From NCBI GenBank assembly GCA_029936705.1, contig JAPYSD010000091.1, forward strand, positions 1-9,559: 9,559 nucleotides of DNA, written 5' to 3'. Under the pieces are notes generated by a model that saw nothing but the letters and a program-made list of their open reading frames with translations, did not search any database and was not told the DNA's origin. The translations under genes and the position numbers were made by a program. The stretch is from Croceicoccus sp. (GTDB lineage Bacteria; Pseudomonadota; Alphaproteobacteria; Sphingomonadales; Sphingomonadaceae). Shown one piece after another: positions 1 to 6,842 of the stretch. Every line of letters begins with the position of its first letter. Positions within the stretch are counted from its first letter, which is position 1.

Positions 1-832
1 GCGCGGTGGCGAAGCCTGCTTGCTGCAGCCGCGCCTCGATCAGGCTGGCGAGGATGTATTGTTCCGAGAAGTTCTTGGCGCCCACGGTGATGACGGGCCG
101 GTCCGATCCGCCCTGCAGCGGGATCAGCGCGAGCGCCGCGATGCCCGCCATGCCCGCCGCCGCGCTCCACAGCCGCCACGATGCGCGGCGGGCCAGCCCC
201 GATGCGGCAAGCGCCAGCAGCCCGTCGACCAGCAGCGCGACCGCCGCCGCCGCGATGCAGCCGACGAGGACCAGTGTCCAGTCCTCCGTCTGCAGCCCGG
301 CGAAGATCAGATTGCCCAGGCTGGGCTGACCCACGGTGGTCGCCAGCGTCGCGGTGCCAAAGGTCCAGACCGCGGCGGTGCGGATGCCCGCCAGCATCAC
401 CGGCGCGGCCAGCGGCAGTTCGACGAAGCGCAGCCGCTGGCGGCGCGTCATGCCGAGGCTTTCGGCGACTTCCAGCGCGACCTTGTCCACCTGCTCGATC
501 CCGGCGACGCCGTTGCGCAGGATCGGCAGCATGGCATAGAGCGTCAGCGCCGCCACCGCGGGCAGGAAGCCCAGCGCGGGGATCGCCAGCCCGGTCGCTC
601 GGCCCAGCAGCAGCAGCGCCGGATAGAACAGCGCCAGCAGCGCCAGTCCCGGCACGGTCTGCACCACCGCGGTGACCGACAGGATGACGCTGCCCAGCCG
701 CGCGCGCCCGGCGGCCAGCAGCGCCAGCGGCAGCCCGATCAGCAGCGCCAGCGCCAGCGCCGCAAGGCTGAGCGCGACATGCGCCTGCAGCAGGCCCGGC
801 AATTGCGCCAGCGCGCTGCCCAGCGAGTTCAT
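1..832 (-). CDS. ABC transporter permease fused to substrate-binding domain, quaternary-amine type (partial)
   Basis: This is the membrane subunit of an importer for quaternary amines such as glycine betaine, choline or carnitine. It is open at the window edge, so only the first 277 codons are visible. Residues about 15-215 are a hydrophobic permease domain. Its cytoplasmic loop carries the EAA-type motif (EVAESLGMTRRQ, about 121-132) followed by VELPLAAPVMLAGIRTA (138-154), typical of OpuCB/ProW-like permeases. After a further hydrophobic segment (about 222-240), residues 247-277 (ITVGAKNFSEQYILASLIEA and onwards) match the start of an OpuCC/ProX-like binding domain, so permease and solute receptor are one chain. 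The ATG overlaps the stop of the ATPase gene as ATGA (829-832), and AAAGG lies about 6 nt upstream, which supports this start and translational coupling. The substrate is inferred from the family; the ligand-binding residues lie outside the window. Confidence 0.88.
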   Translation of the reverse strand, partial: MNSLGSALAQLPGLLQAHVALSLAALALALLIGLPLALLAAGRARLGSVILSVTAVVQTVPGLALLALFYPALLLLGRATGLAIPALGFLPAVAALTLYAMLPILRNGVAGIEQVDKVALEVAESLGMTRRQRLRFVELPLAAPVMLAGIRTAAVWTFGTATLATTVGQPSLGNLIFAGLQTEDWTLVLVGCIAAAAVALLVDGLLALAASGLARRASWRLWSAAAGMAGIAALALIPLQGGSDRPVITVGAKNFSEQYILASLIEARLQQAGFATA

Positions 833-1593
833 GCGCCGCCTTTCAGCGCCAGCAGCGCCTGAGCCTGGCGGAGCGGGGGATCGACCAGCGCGCTGACTGC
901 CGCGCAGGTGCTGGCGGCTAGTTCGGCAGGCGGGGCCAACGCGATCACCGCGCCGTGGTCCAGCACCAGCACCCGGTCGGCCAGCGCCAGCGCCTCGGCC
1001 ACGTCATGCGTGACCATGACGCTGGTCAGACCGGCCTCGTCATGGCGCCGGCGATAGGCTTCGCCCAGCGACGCGCGGGTCGCGGGGTCGAGCGCGCCAA
1101 AGGGTTCGTCCAGCAGCATCAGCGCCGGGCGGCTGTAGAGCGCGCGGGCGATGGCGACGCGCTGCGCCTGTCCGCCCGACAGCTCGGCGGGATAGCGGCC
1201 CGCCATGTCGGCGCGCAGTTCCATCATGGCGAGCAGTTCGGCGATGCGCGCGTCGTCGTGGCGGCGCTGGCCCGCGATGCGGCTGGGCATGCCGATGTTT
1301 TCCGCCACCGTGCGGTGCGGGAACAGGCCGATGTTCTGCAGCACGTAGCCGATGCCGCGCCGCAATTGCTGGCGGGGCAGCGCGGCGGTGTCCTGCCCGT
1401 CCAGCAGCACCGTGCCGGTGTAATCGGGCACCAGCGCGTTGATGCAGCGCAGCAGGCTGGTCTTGCCCGCGCCCGATGCGCCGATGACCGCGACGAATTC
1501 GTCCCTGGCGATGGCGAGGTCGATGCCGCGCAGGATGTGCGTGCCGTTCCTTGCCAGCGCGAGGCCGCGCAGTTCGATGATCGGCGTGTCCAT
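829..1593 (-). CDS. ABC transporter ATP-binding protein, quaternary-amine/osmoprotectant type
   Basis: This is the cytoplasmic ATPase (254 aa) that powers the importer whose permease/binding protein follows. All ABC motifs are present: Walker A GASGAGKT (38-45), Q-loop glutamine 86 in VLQNIGLFPH, signature LSGGQ (138-142), Walker B ALMLLDEP (157-164) with the D-loop GALDP (166-170), and the H-loop histidine 196 in VTHD. The VLQNIGLFPHRTVAENI stretch is characteristic of the OpuCA/ProV-like family. The protein ends soon after the nucleotide-binding domain: there is no tandem CBS regulatory domain, unlike the longer OpuCA/OpuAA proteins, so ionic-strength sensing through CBS is not expected. 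The start lies 13 nt after the MFS stop, with a GGAACGG ribosome site between, and the stop overlaps the permease ATG. One operon with both neighbours is likely. The exact substrate is not readable from the sequence. Confidence 0.93.
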   Translation of the reverse strand: MDTPIIELRGLALARNGTHILRGIDLAIARDEFVAVIGASGAGKTSLLRCINALVPDYTGTVLLDGQDTAALPRQQLRRGIGYVLQNIGLFPHRTVAENIGMPSRIAGQRRHDDARIAELLAMMELRADMAGRYPAELSGGQAQRVAIARALYSRPALMLLDEPFGALDPATRASLGEAYRRRHDEAGLTSVMVTHDVAEALALADRVLVLDHGAVIALAPPAELAASTCAAVSALVDPPLRQAQALLALKGGA

Positions 1594-1606
1594 CAGGTCC
1601 GTTCCA

Positions 1607-3025
1607 TCAGTCCCAGCTTAGCGGACGGGCGACGTGTTCGAGCGGCTTGCGTTCCGCGGCGATGCCGAAGAACCTCGTCGCGACCGCGGCCAGCAGCATC
1701 AGCGCCGCGCCCAGCAGGTAGCCCAGCAGCACCTGGCTGCGCGAACCGCTTTCGATCAGCAGGCCGAACACGAAGGGCGCGGCGGCGCCGAACAATGTGC
1801 CCAGCGCATAGAACACCGCGATGGCAAGCGCGCGCATCTCCAGCGGGAAACTTTCCGCCGCGGTCAGATAGGCGGCGCTGGCGGCGGCGGAGGCGAAGAA
1901 GAAGGTGACGCTCCAGCACAGGGTCTGCGTCGCGGCGGTCAGCAATTCGGCCTGGAACGCAAAGCCGGTCGCCGCCAGCAGCAGGCCCGAGGCGGTATAG
2001 GTCAGCATGATCATCGGGCGGCGGCCCCAGCTGTCGAACAGCCGGCCCAGCAGCAGCGGCCCCAGCACGTTCCCCGCCGCGAAGGGCAGGATGTAATAGC
2101 CGACCCGCGCGGTGGGCACGCCGTAGAAATCGGTCAGCATCATCGCATAGGTGAAGAAGATCGCGTTGTAGAAGAACGCCTGCGCCGCCATCAGCGTGAC
2201 GCAATAGAAGGTGCGCTGCGGATAGGTGCGCAGCAGTGTGCGGATCACTTCGCCCATCGGGGTGCTGCGGCGCGGGCGCAGCGTGTTCCGTTCGGGCGCC
2301 GGGTCGGGCAAATGCAGCCCCTCGGCCGCGATGCGGCGTTCGATGTCGCCGATGATCCGCTCTGCCCGTTCGGGCTGGCCGTGGGTGACCAGCCAGCGCG
2401 GGCTTTCGGGAATGTAGCGCCGCAGCCACAGGATCACGAGGCCGATGGCCGCCCCGCCGAAGAAGGCGACACGCCAGCCCAGTTCGGGATCGATGATCCG
2501 CGGGTCGAGCAGGACCAGCGAGGCCCCGCTGGCAAGCGCCGCGCCGATCCAGAAGCTGCCGTTGATGACAAGGTCGGTCCAGCCGCGCCGCCGCGCGGGG
2601 ATCAGTTCCTGGATCGCGGAATTGATCGCCGAATATTCGCCGCCGATGCCCGCGCCCGTCAGGAAGCGCATCAGCGCGAAGGTCGGCAGGTCCCAGGTGA
2701 ACGCGGTCGCCGCCGTCGCGACGAGGTAGAGGCCGAGCGTGATCGAGAACAGCTTCTTGCGGCCCCAGCGGTCGGTGAGCCAACCGAAGAACAGGGCGCC
2801 GGTGACCGCGCCCAGCAGATAGGCCGAATTGGCGAGCCCCACGTCGGACGCGCTGAATTGCAGCACCGGGCTTTCGCGCAGCGCCCCGGCGACGGAGCCG
2901 GCCACGGTGACTTCCAGCCCGTCGAGAATCCAGGTGATGCCCAGCGCGACCACGACCAGCCAGTGAAACCGGCTCCACGGCAGCCGGTCGAGCCGCTGGT
3001 GGATGGCGGGCGAGGGAGTCGTGAT
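1607..3025 (-). CDS. MFS transporter, sugar-porter/metabolite:H+ symporter type
   Basis: This is a 12-helix secondary transporter of the inner membrane. Counting from a non-standard ATC start at 3025 (472 aa), motif A GWLTDRWGRKK is at 81-91, GAGIGGEYSAINSA at about 124-137, PESPRWL at 206-212 before a hydrophilic central loop, a second-half motif A (GRLFDSWGRRP, 327-337), and AESFPLEMR at about 390-398. These are hallmarks of the sugar-porter-like MFS group whose members move organic acids, nicotinate-like compounds or sugars; the substrate here is unknown. The only standard start codon in frame is GTG at 2953 (448 aa). It has no ribosome site and would delete the conserved cytoplasmic lead-in (RLDRLPWSRFHW) and the edge of helix 1. 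A GAGGA site sits 5 nt before ATC at 3023-3025, giving (M)TTPSPAIHQRLDRLP, a normal-looking N-terminus. The frame is closed by TGA at 3074-3076. It lies 13 nt upstream of the ABC ATPase gene, so the two are probably co-transcribed. Confidence 0.88.
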   Translation of the reverse strand: MTTPSPAIHQRLDRLPWSRFHWLVVVALGITWILDGLEVTVAGSVAGALRESPVLQFSASDVGLANSAYLLGAVTGALFFGWLTDRWGRKKLFSITLGLYLVATAATAFTWDLPTFALMRFLTGAGIGGEYSAINSAIQELIPARRRGWTDLVINGSFWIGAALASGASLVLLDPRIIDPELGWRVAFFGGAAIGLVILWLRRYIPESPRWLVTHGQPERAERIIGDIERRIAAEGLHLPDPAPERNTLRPRRSTPMGEVIRTLLRTYPQRTFYCVTLMAAQAFFYNAIFFTYAMMLTDFYGVPTARVGYYILPFAAGNVLGPLLLGRLFDSWGRRPMIMLTYTASGLLLAATGFAFQAELLTAATQTLCWSVTFFFASAAASAAYLTAAESFPLEMRALAIAVFYALGTLFGAAAPFVFGLLIESGSRSQVLLGYLLGAALMLLAAVATRFFGIAAERKPLEHVARPLSWD

Positions 3026-3030
3026 AGGCG

Positions 3031-3035
3031 TCCTC
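3031..3035 (-). promoter_or_regulatory. Ribosome binding site that points to an ATC start for the MFS gene
   Basis: The minus strand reads GAGGA, a 5-nt spacer CGCCT, then ATC ACG ACT in frame with the transporter. No comparable site precedes the GTG at 2953. The spacing is right for a ribosome site, but the codon it presents is not a standard start. Either this is a rare AUC initiation or a base is wrong or mutated. Confidence 0.45.
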
Positions 3036-3048
3036 GGATCAAGGGAAT

Positions 3049-3111
3049 CTGCGGGCAGGCGGCACGCTAGCCATCATCGCGCGCGATGGCCAGAGCGCCG
3101 CGTGCCCGCAG
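3049..3111. terminator. Nested inverted repeat after the bkd E2 gene (possible terminator or processing hairpin)
   Basis: The outer arms are a perfect 9-bp inverted repeat, CTGCGGGCA (3049-3057) and TGCCCGCAG (3103-3111). Just inside them, GCGGC (3059-3063) pairs with GCCGC (3097-3101). Further in, GCCATC (3070-3075) pairs with GATGGC (3085-3090) around a GC-rich centre that is itself nearly self-complementary. The structure starts only two bases after the E2 stop codon and ends about 24 nt before the proposed MFS start. No U-run follows on the minus-strand side, so it is not a textbook intrinsic terminator. Partial termination, mRNA 3'-end protection or attenuation of the MFS gene are all possible. 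Confidence 0.55.
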
Positions 3112-3113
3112 CC

Positions 3114-4418
3114 TCAATCGATGAACAGCAGCGCGGGCGTTTCCAGCAGGCGTTTCAAAGCCTGCACGAACAGCGCGGCTTCATAGCCGTCGACGATCCG
3201 GTGATCGAAGCTGGAGGAGATGTTCATCACCTTCCTCGTCACGATCTCGCCGTTCACGCGGGTCAGCTTCTCGGTGATCTTGTTCGGCCCGACGATGGCG
3301 GTTTCGGGCGAATTGATGATCGGCGTGGTGGTGACGCCGCCGATGGGACCAAGCGAGGTGATGGTGATGGTCGATCCCGTCAGCTCGTCCCGGCTGGCCT
3401 TGCCGTCGCGGGTGGCAGCGGAAAGGCGGGCGATCTCCTCGGCGCATTTCCACAAGTCCATCGATTCCGCGTTCTTGAGCACGGGAACCGCAAGACCCTT
3501 TTCGGTGGCGGTGGCGATGCCGCAATGGACGGGCGCGTGCTGGCGCAGCACGCCCGCGGCGTCGTCGTAATGCGCGTTGCAATGCGGGAAATCGGGCAGC
3601 GCCTTGACCAGCGCGCGCACGAAGAAGGGCAGGATGGTCAGCTTGGGCTGATCCCCATTCGCTCCTTGGTCCCTGCCGCGGCTGGCGTTCAGCGCGTTCC
3701 GCGTGTTCTCGAGCTCGGTGACGTCCACTTCCTCGACATAGGTGATGTGCGGGATGCGGCGCCACGCGTCTTCCATGCGCTGCGCGATCTTGCGGCGCAG
3801 GCCGACCACCTCGATCTCGTCCACCCCGCTGCGCGTGGCATAGCGGTCGTCGCCGCCGGAGAGATAGCGGTCGATGTCCTCGGGCGTGATGCGCCCGTTG
3901 CGGCCCGTGCCGCGCAGGCGTTCAAGCTCGATCCCCAGCTTGGCGGCGCGGCGGCGCGTGGCGGGCGCAGCCAGCGGGAAGCCTGCGGGGCCGGTGCTGG
4001 TGGGCGCTGGCGATGCCTTGGGCGCGGGGGCCGGTTTCGGTGCCGGAGCGGGCGCGGGCGCAGGTGCGGGAGCCGGTGCCGGTGCGGGAGCCGGTGCCGG
4101 TGCGGGAGCAGGTGCAGCTTCCGGCGCGGACGTTTCCTCGGCGGGCGCGGGGGCATCGCCGGTGGCGTTGCCTTCTCCCTCGACCTCAAGCTCCACCAGC
4201 ACCGAGCCGACGGGCTTCATCTCGCCCACCTTGCCGTGCAGGGCGACGATCTTGCCGCCGACGGGCGTGGTCATGTCGACGGTGGCCTTGTCGGTCATCA
4301 CGTCGCACAGCGGGTCGTCCTCGGCGATCTCGTCACCGACCGCGATGTGCCATTCGACGATCTCGGCCTCGGCCACGCCTTCGCCGATGTCGGGCAGGCG
4401 GAAGTGATAGCGTCCCAT
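3114..4418 (-). CDS. bkdB: Branched-chain 2-oxo acid dehydrogenase E2 (dihydrolipoamide acyltransferase)
   Basis: This is the core acyltransferase (434 aa) of the branched-chain keto-acid dehydrogenase complex. It passes isobutyryl, isovaleryl or 2-methylbutyryl groups from E1 to CoA by way of a swinging lipoyl arm. Domains in order: one lipoyl domain (about 3-78) with the lipoylated lysine K44 in MTDKATVD; an Ala-Pro linker (about 100-140); a peripheral subunit-binding domain (about 150-186, with RRRAAKLGIELERLRGTG); and the catalytic domain (about 200-434) with the active-site motif SFDHRIVDG, H406 and D410. The C-terminal end (LLETPALLFID) resembles branched-chain E2s more than pyruvate E2s. 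The start is the ATG at 4418, which shares its A with the E1-beta stop (TGATG) and has GGAG 8 nt upstream. An in-frame start 22 codons earlier (4484) would add an unrelated arm inside E1-beta and before the universal GRYHFRLPDIGEG beginning. Translational coupling to E1-beta is likely. Confidence 0.96.
   Translation of the reverse strand: MGRYHFRLPDIGEGVAEAEIVEWHIAVGDEIAEDDPLCDVMTDKATVDMTTPVGGKIVALHGKVGEMKPVGSVLVELEVEGEGNATGDAPAPAEETSAPEAAPAPAPAPAPAPAPAPAPAPAPAPAPKPAPAPKASPAPTSTGPAGFPLAAPATRRRAAKLGIELERLRGTGRNGRITPEDIDRYLSGGDDRYATRSGVDEIEVVGLRRKIAQRMEDAWRRIPHITYVEEVDVTELENTRNALNASRGRDQGANGDQPKLTILPFFVRALVKALPDFPHCNAHYDDAAGVLRQHAPVHCGIATATEKGLAVPVLKNAESMDLWKCAEEIARLSAATRDGKASRDELTGSTITITSLGPIGGVTTTPIINSPETAIVGPNKITEKLTRVNGEIVTRKVMNISSSFDHRIVDGYEAALFVQALKRLLETPALLFID
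4063..4116. repeat. Three tandem 18-bp repeats encoding part of the Ala-Pro linker of E2
   Basis: Two identical 18-bp units (GGTGCGGGAGCCGGTGCC on the plus strand, 4063-4080 and 4081-4098) are followed by a third with two substitutions (4099-4116). They lie inside the E2 gene and code for alternating Ala-Pro. The surrounding linker DNA is similarly repetitive but less exact. Because the unit is a multiple of three, copy-number changes would alter linker length without breaking the frame. Confidence 0.9.
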
Positions 4419-5503
4419 CAGCGGTACTCCACGGCAGACTTGAGCGCTTCGGCCAGGCGGATCGGGCCGGGGAAATAATCCCATTCGAACGCGTGCGGAT
4501 AGGGCATGTCATAGCCGCAGATGCGCTGGATCGGGCTGCGCAGATGGTCGAAGCAGCGCTCCTGCACCAGCGCGGAAAGCTCCCCGCCGAACCCGCCGAA
4601 GCGCGACGCCTCGTGCAGGATGACGCAGCGGCCCGTCTTCTTCACCGACCGCACGATGGTATCGATGTCGAGCGGGACGATGGAGCGCAGATCGATCAGC
4701 TCGGCGTCCACGCCGCTGTCGTCGATCCCTGCCTTGGCGACATGGACCATGGTGCCGTACGCCAGCACGGTCGCCTCGCGGCCTTCGCGCAGGATCGCGG
4801 CCTGGCCCAGCGGAACCTCGTAATGGCCCAGCGGAACCTCGGCATAGGGGTCGCCCGAATTGGCCCAGGTCTTCAGCTCCTCGTCCGGCCGTCCGAAGAA
4901 CGGGCCGTTATAGAGGCGCTTGGGTTCGAGGAAGACGACCGGATCGTTGCTCTCGATGCTGGCGATCAGCAGGCCCTTGGCGTCATAGGGGTTCGACGGG
5001 ATCACCGTCTTGAGACCCGTGACATGGGCGAAGATCGCCTCGGGGCTCTGACTGTGGGTCTGGCCGCCGAAGATGCCGCCGCCATAGGGGGTTCGCACCG
5101 TGATCGGGGCCCAGAACTCGCCATTGGAGCGGTAGCGCAGGCGCGCGGCCTCGCTCACCAGCTGGTCGTAGGCGGGCAGGATGTAGTCCGCGAACTGGAT
5201 TTCGGGCACCGGGCGCAGGCCGTATGCGCCCATGCCGATGGCGCTGCCGATGATCCCGCCCTCGGTCAGCGGCGCGTCGAAGCAGCGCTTGAGGCCGTAT
5301 TTCTTCTGCAGACCCTCGGTCACGCGGAAGACGCCGCCGAAATAGCCGACGTCCTCGCCGAAGATCAGCACGTCGTCGTCGCGGCCCAGCATGACGTCCA
5401 GCGCGCTGTTGAGCGCCTGGATCATGTTCATCCGCTTGGTCCCGGTCTCGGCGATGCCCGCGTCGATCGCGGCATCGTTCACGGAAGGCTGGTTCTCTAC
5501 CAT
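4418..5503 (-). CDS. bkdA2: Branched-chain 2-oxo acid dehydrogenase E1, beta subunit
   Basis: This is the beta half (361 aa) of the thiamine-diphosphate E1 decarboxylase, which acts on 2-oxo acids from Val, Leu and Ile as an alpha2-beta2 heterotetramer in the cytoplasm. After a variable N-terminal arm of about 24 residues, the family core begins with MNMIQALNSALDVML and FGEDVGYFGGVFRVTEGL (about 48-65). The sequence CFDAPLTEGGIIGSAIGMGAYGL follows, with the conserved glutamate that contacts the cofactor ring expected in TEGG. Then come FADYILPAYDQLVSEAARLR and RTPYGGGIFGGQTHSQSPEA. The second half holds the transketolase C-terminal domain (ATVLAYGTMVH, SIVPLDIDTI, HEASRFGGFGGEL). Length and motifs match branched-chain rather than pyruvate E1-beta. 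The gene starts one base after the E1-alpha stop (TAAGATG) with a strong GGAGG site at 5511-5516 inside the end of that gene, so translation is probably coupled. No lesions are seen. Confidence 0.96.
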   Translation of the reverse strand: MVENQPSVNDAAIDAGIAETGTKRMNMIQALNSALDVMLGRDDDVLIFGEDVGYFGGVFRVTEGLQKKYGLKRCFDAPLTEGGIIGSAIGMGAYGLRPVPEIQFADYILPAYDQLVSEAARLRYRSNGEFWAPITVRTPYGGGIFGGQTHSQSPEAIFAHVTGLKTVIPSNPYDAKGLLIASIESNDPVVFLEPKRLYNGPFFGRPDEELKTWANSGDPYAEVPLGHYEVPLGQAAILREGREATVLAYGTMVHVAKAGIDDSGVDAELIDLRSIVPLDIDTIVRSVKKTGRCVILHEASRFGGFGGELSALVQERCFDHLRSPIQRICGYDMPYPHAFEWDYFPGPIRLAEALKSAVEYR

Positions 5504-5504
5504 C

Positions 5505-6785
5505 TTACTTCCTCCGGTCCCTGCGCTGGTGAAGTTCGGCGCGCTGTTCCTTGAGCCGCCAGTCGAGGTCCTCGAGCACGTCCTCGAACATCTCGTCGAT
5601 GGGGGGCTTGGACTGGCCCAGCGTGCCGATGGCCTCGGCCTCCTTGACCGCGACGCGGACCTTTTCCTTCAGCTCCTCGGCCAGGGCGGCATGCCGTTCC
5701 TCGTCCCACTCGCCCAGCGCGATCAGATGGTCCCGCAGCCGGTCGACGGGATCGCCCAGCGGCCAGTGGGTCGCCTCGTCCTTGGGGCGATAGCGGCTGG
5801 GATCGTCGGAGGTGGAATGCCCCTCGGCGCGGTAGGTGTAGAATTCGATCAGCGTCGGGCCGTTGTTGGTGCGCGCACGCTCGGCGGCCCACTGGGTCGC
5901 GCCCCACACGGCCAGGAAATCGTTGCCGTCCACCTTGATGCCGGGGAAGCCATATGCCAGCGCCTTGGCGGCGAAGGGCAGGCGTTCGGGCGCGGCGAAG
6001 CCGGCGAAGCTGGAAATGGCGTACTGGTTGTTGGTCACGCACAGGATCGTCGGCGCGCGGTACGCGGCGGCGAAGGTCATCGCCTCGTGGAAATCACCCT
6101 CTGCCGTGGTGCCGTCGCCGACATAGGCGAGGCTGATCCTGGTGTCGTTCTTGTACGCGGACGCCATCGCCCAGCCCACCGCGTGCACGAACCGCACGCC
6201 CAGATTGCCCGAGATCGAGTAGAAATCGTAGTCGCGCGCCGACATCAGGATCGGCAGCTGCTTGCCCGCCAGCGGATCCTCGGCATTGCTGAAGATCTGG
6301 TTGCACATGGTGGTCAGCGGATAGTTGCGCGCATGCAGCCAGGCGGCGGCGCGATAGGTGGGGAAGAACATGTCCCCCTTGTCCAGCGCCAGCGACTGAG
6401 CGGCGGCGATCGCTTCCTCGCCCGTGGACTTCATGTAGAAGCTGGTCTTGCCCTGCCGATGCGCGCGGAACAGCCGGTCGTCGAACGCGCGGGTCAGCAT
6501 CATCGCGCGCAGGCCCTTGATCAGCGTGTCGGCGCTGAGCTTCGGGTCCCACGGGCCGACCGCCCGGTGTTCGTCGTCGAGCACGCGGATCAGCTCGTAC
6601 GGCAGGTCGCGCATGTTCGATTCGTGTTCGGCGATGTCGGGGCGGCGCACCGCGCCAGCCTCGCCGCGATTGACGTGGCGGAAATCGGTCTCGTCCCCCG
6701 GGCGCGAGGGCGGTTCGGGAACGTGGAGTTCGAGGCGGGGCAGGTTGGGCCGCGCGACCTGACTTGAGGCGGGGGTGTCGGTCAC
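5505..6785 (-). CDS. bkdA1: Branched-chain 2-oxo acid dehydrogenase E1, alpha subunit
   Basis: This subunit (426 aa) of the E1 decarboxylase binds the diphosphate end of thiamine diphosphate and pairs with the beta subunit encoded next. The cofactor motif runs from GDGTTAEGD (223-231) to the NN at 252-253. FYMKSTGEEA (116-125) and FFPTYR (140-145) are family landmarks. The loop EGHSTSDDPSRYR (321-333) is the conserved segment that is phosphorylated in the mitochondrial enzyme; it marks this as branched-chain E1-alpha and not pyruvate E1. The first 60 or so residues are a proline-rich, charged arm of the kind found in proteobacterial bkd E1-alpha proteins. The start is GTG at 6785: GAGAGGA lies 4 nt upstream, and the nearby ATG at 6787 runs straight into TGA. 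It is first in the bkd operon and is preceded by the AT-rich putative promoter. Confidence 0.95.
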   Translation of the reverse strand: MTDTPASSQVARPNLPRLELHVPEPPSRPGDETDFRHVNRGEAGAVRRPDIAEHESNMRDLPYELIRVLDDEHRAVGPWDPKLSADTLIKGLRAMMLTRAFDDRLFRAHRQGKTSFYMKSTGEEAIAAAQSLALDKGDMFFPTYRAAAWLHARNYPLTTMCNQIFSNAEDPLAGKQLPILMSARDYDFYSISGNLGVRFVHAVGWAMASAYKNDTRISLAYVGDGTTAEGDFHEAMTFAAAYRAPTILCVTNNQYAISSFAGFAAPERLPFAAKALAYGFPGIKVDGNDFLAVWGATQWAAERARTNNGPTLIEFYTYRAEGHSTSDDPSRYRPKDEATHWPLGDPVDRLRDHLIALGEWDEERHAALAEELKEKVRVAVKEAEAIGTLGQSKPPIDEMFEDVLEDLDWRLKEQRAELHQRRDRRK

Positions 6786-6842
6786 ATTATCCTCTCTCAG
6801 CGATTTTGCTCATCATCGTGCCCGAACAGGCAGGCAAATGAA

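Noticed and set aside
1593..2978. A 461-codon same-strand frame overlapping the MFS gene, with an ATG start.
   Set aside because: It is a shifted frame of the MFS gene. Its product is Arg/Ala/Gly-rich with no membrane helices, while the other frame gives a full set of MFS motifs.
3039..3077. A 12-codon ORF with ATG at 3077 within the inverted repeat, as a possible leader peptide for the MFS gene.
   Set aside because: It has no clear ribosome site and no run of regulatory codons. It is mentioned only as a possible sign of an indel at the MFS start.
4020..4140. Short repeated units that might suggest a CRISPR-like or minisatellite array.
   Set aside because: The units are contiguous, without spacers, are in frame and encode the Ala-Pro linker of E2.
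4419..4484. A longer E2 with its start at 4484.
   Set aside because: The extra 22 residues lie within E1-beta in another frame and precede the conserved lipoyl-domain beginning. The ATG at 4418 has GGAG at good spacing and the usual TGATG overlap.
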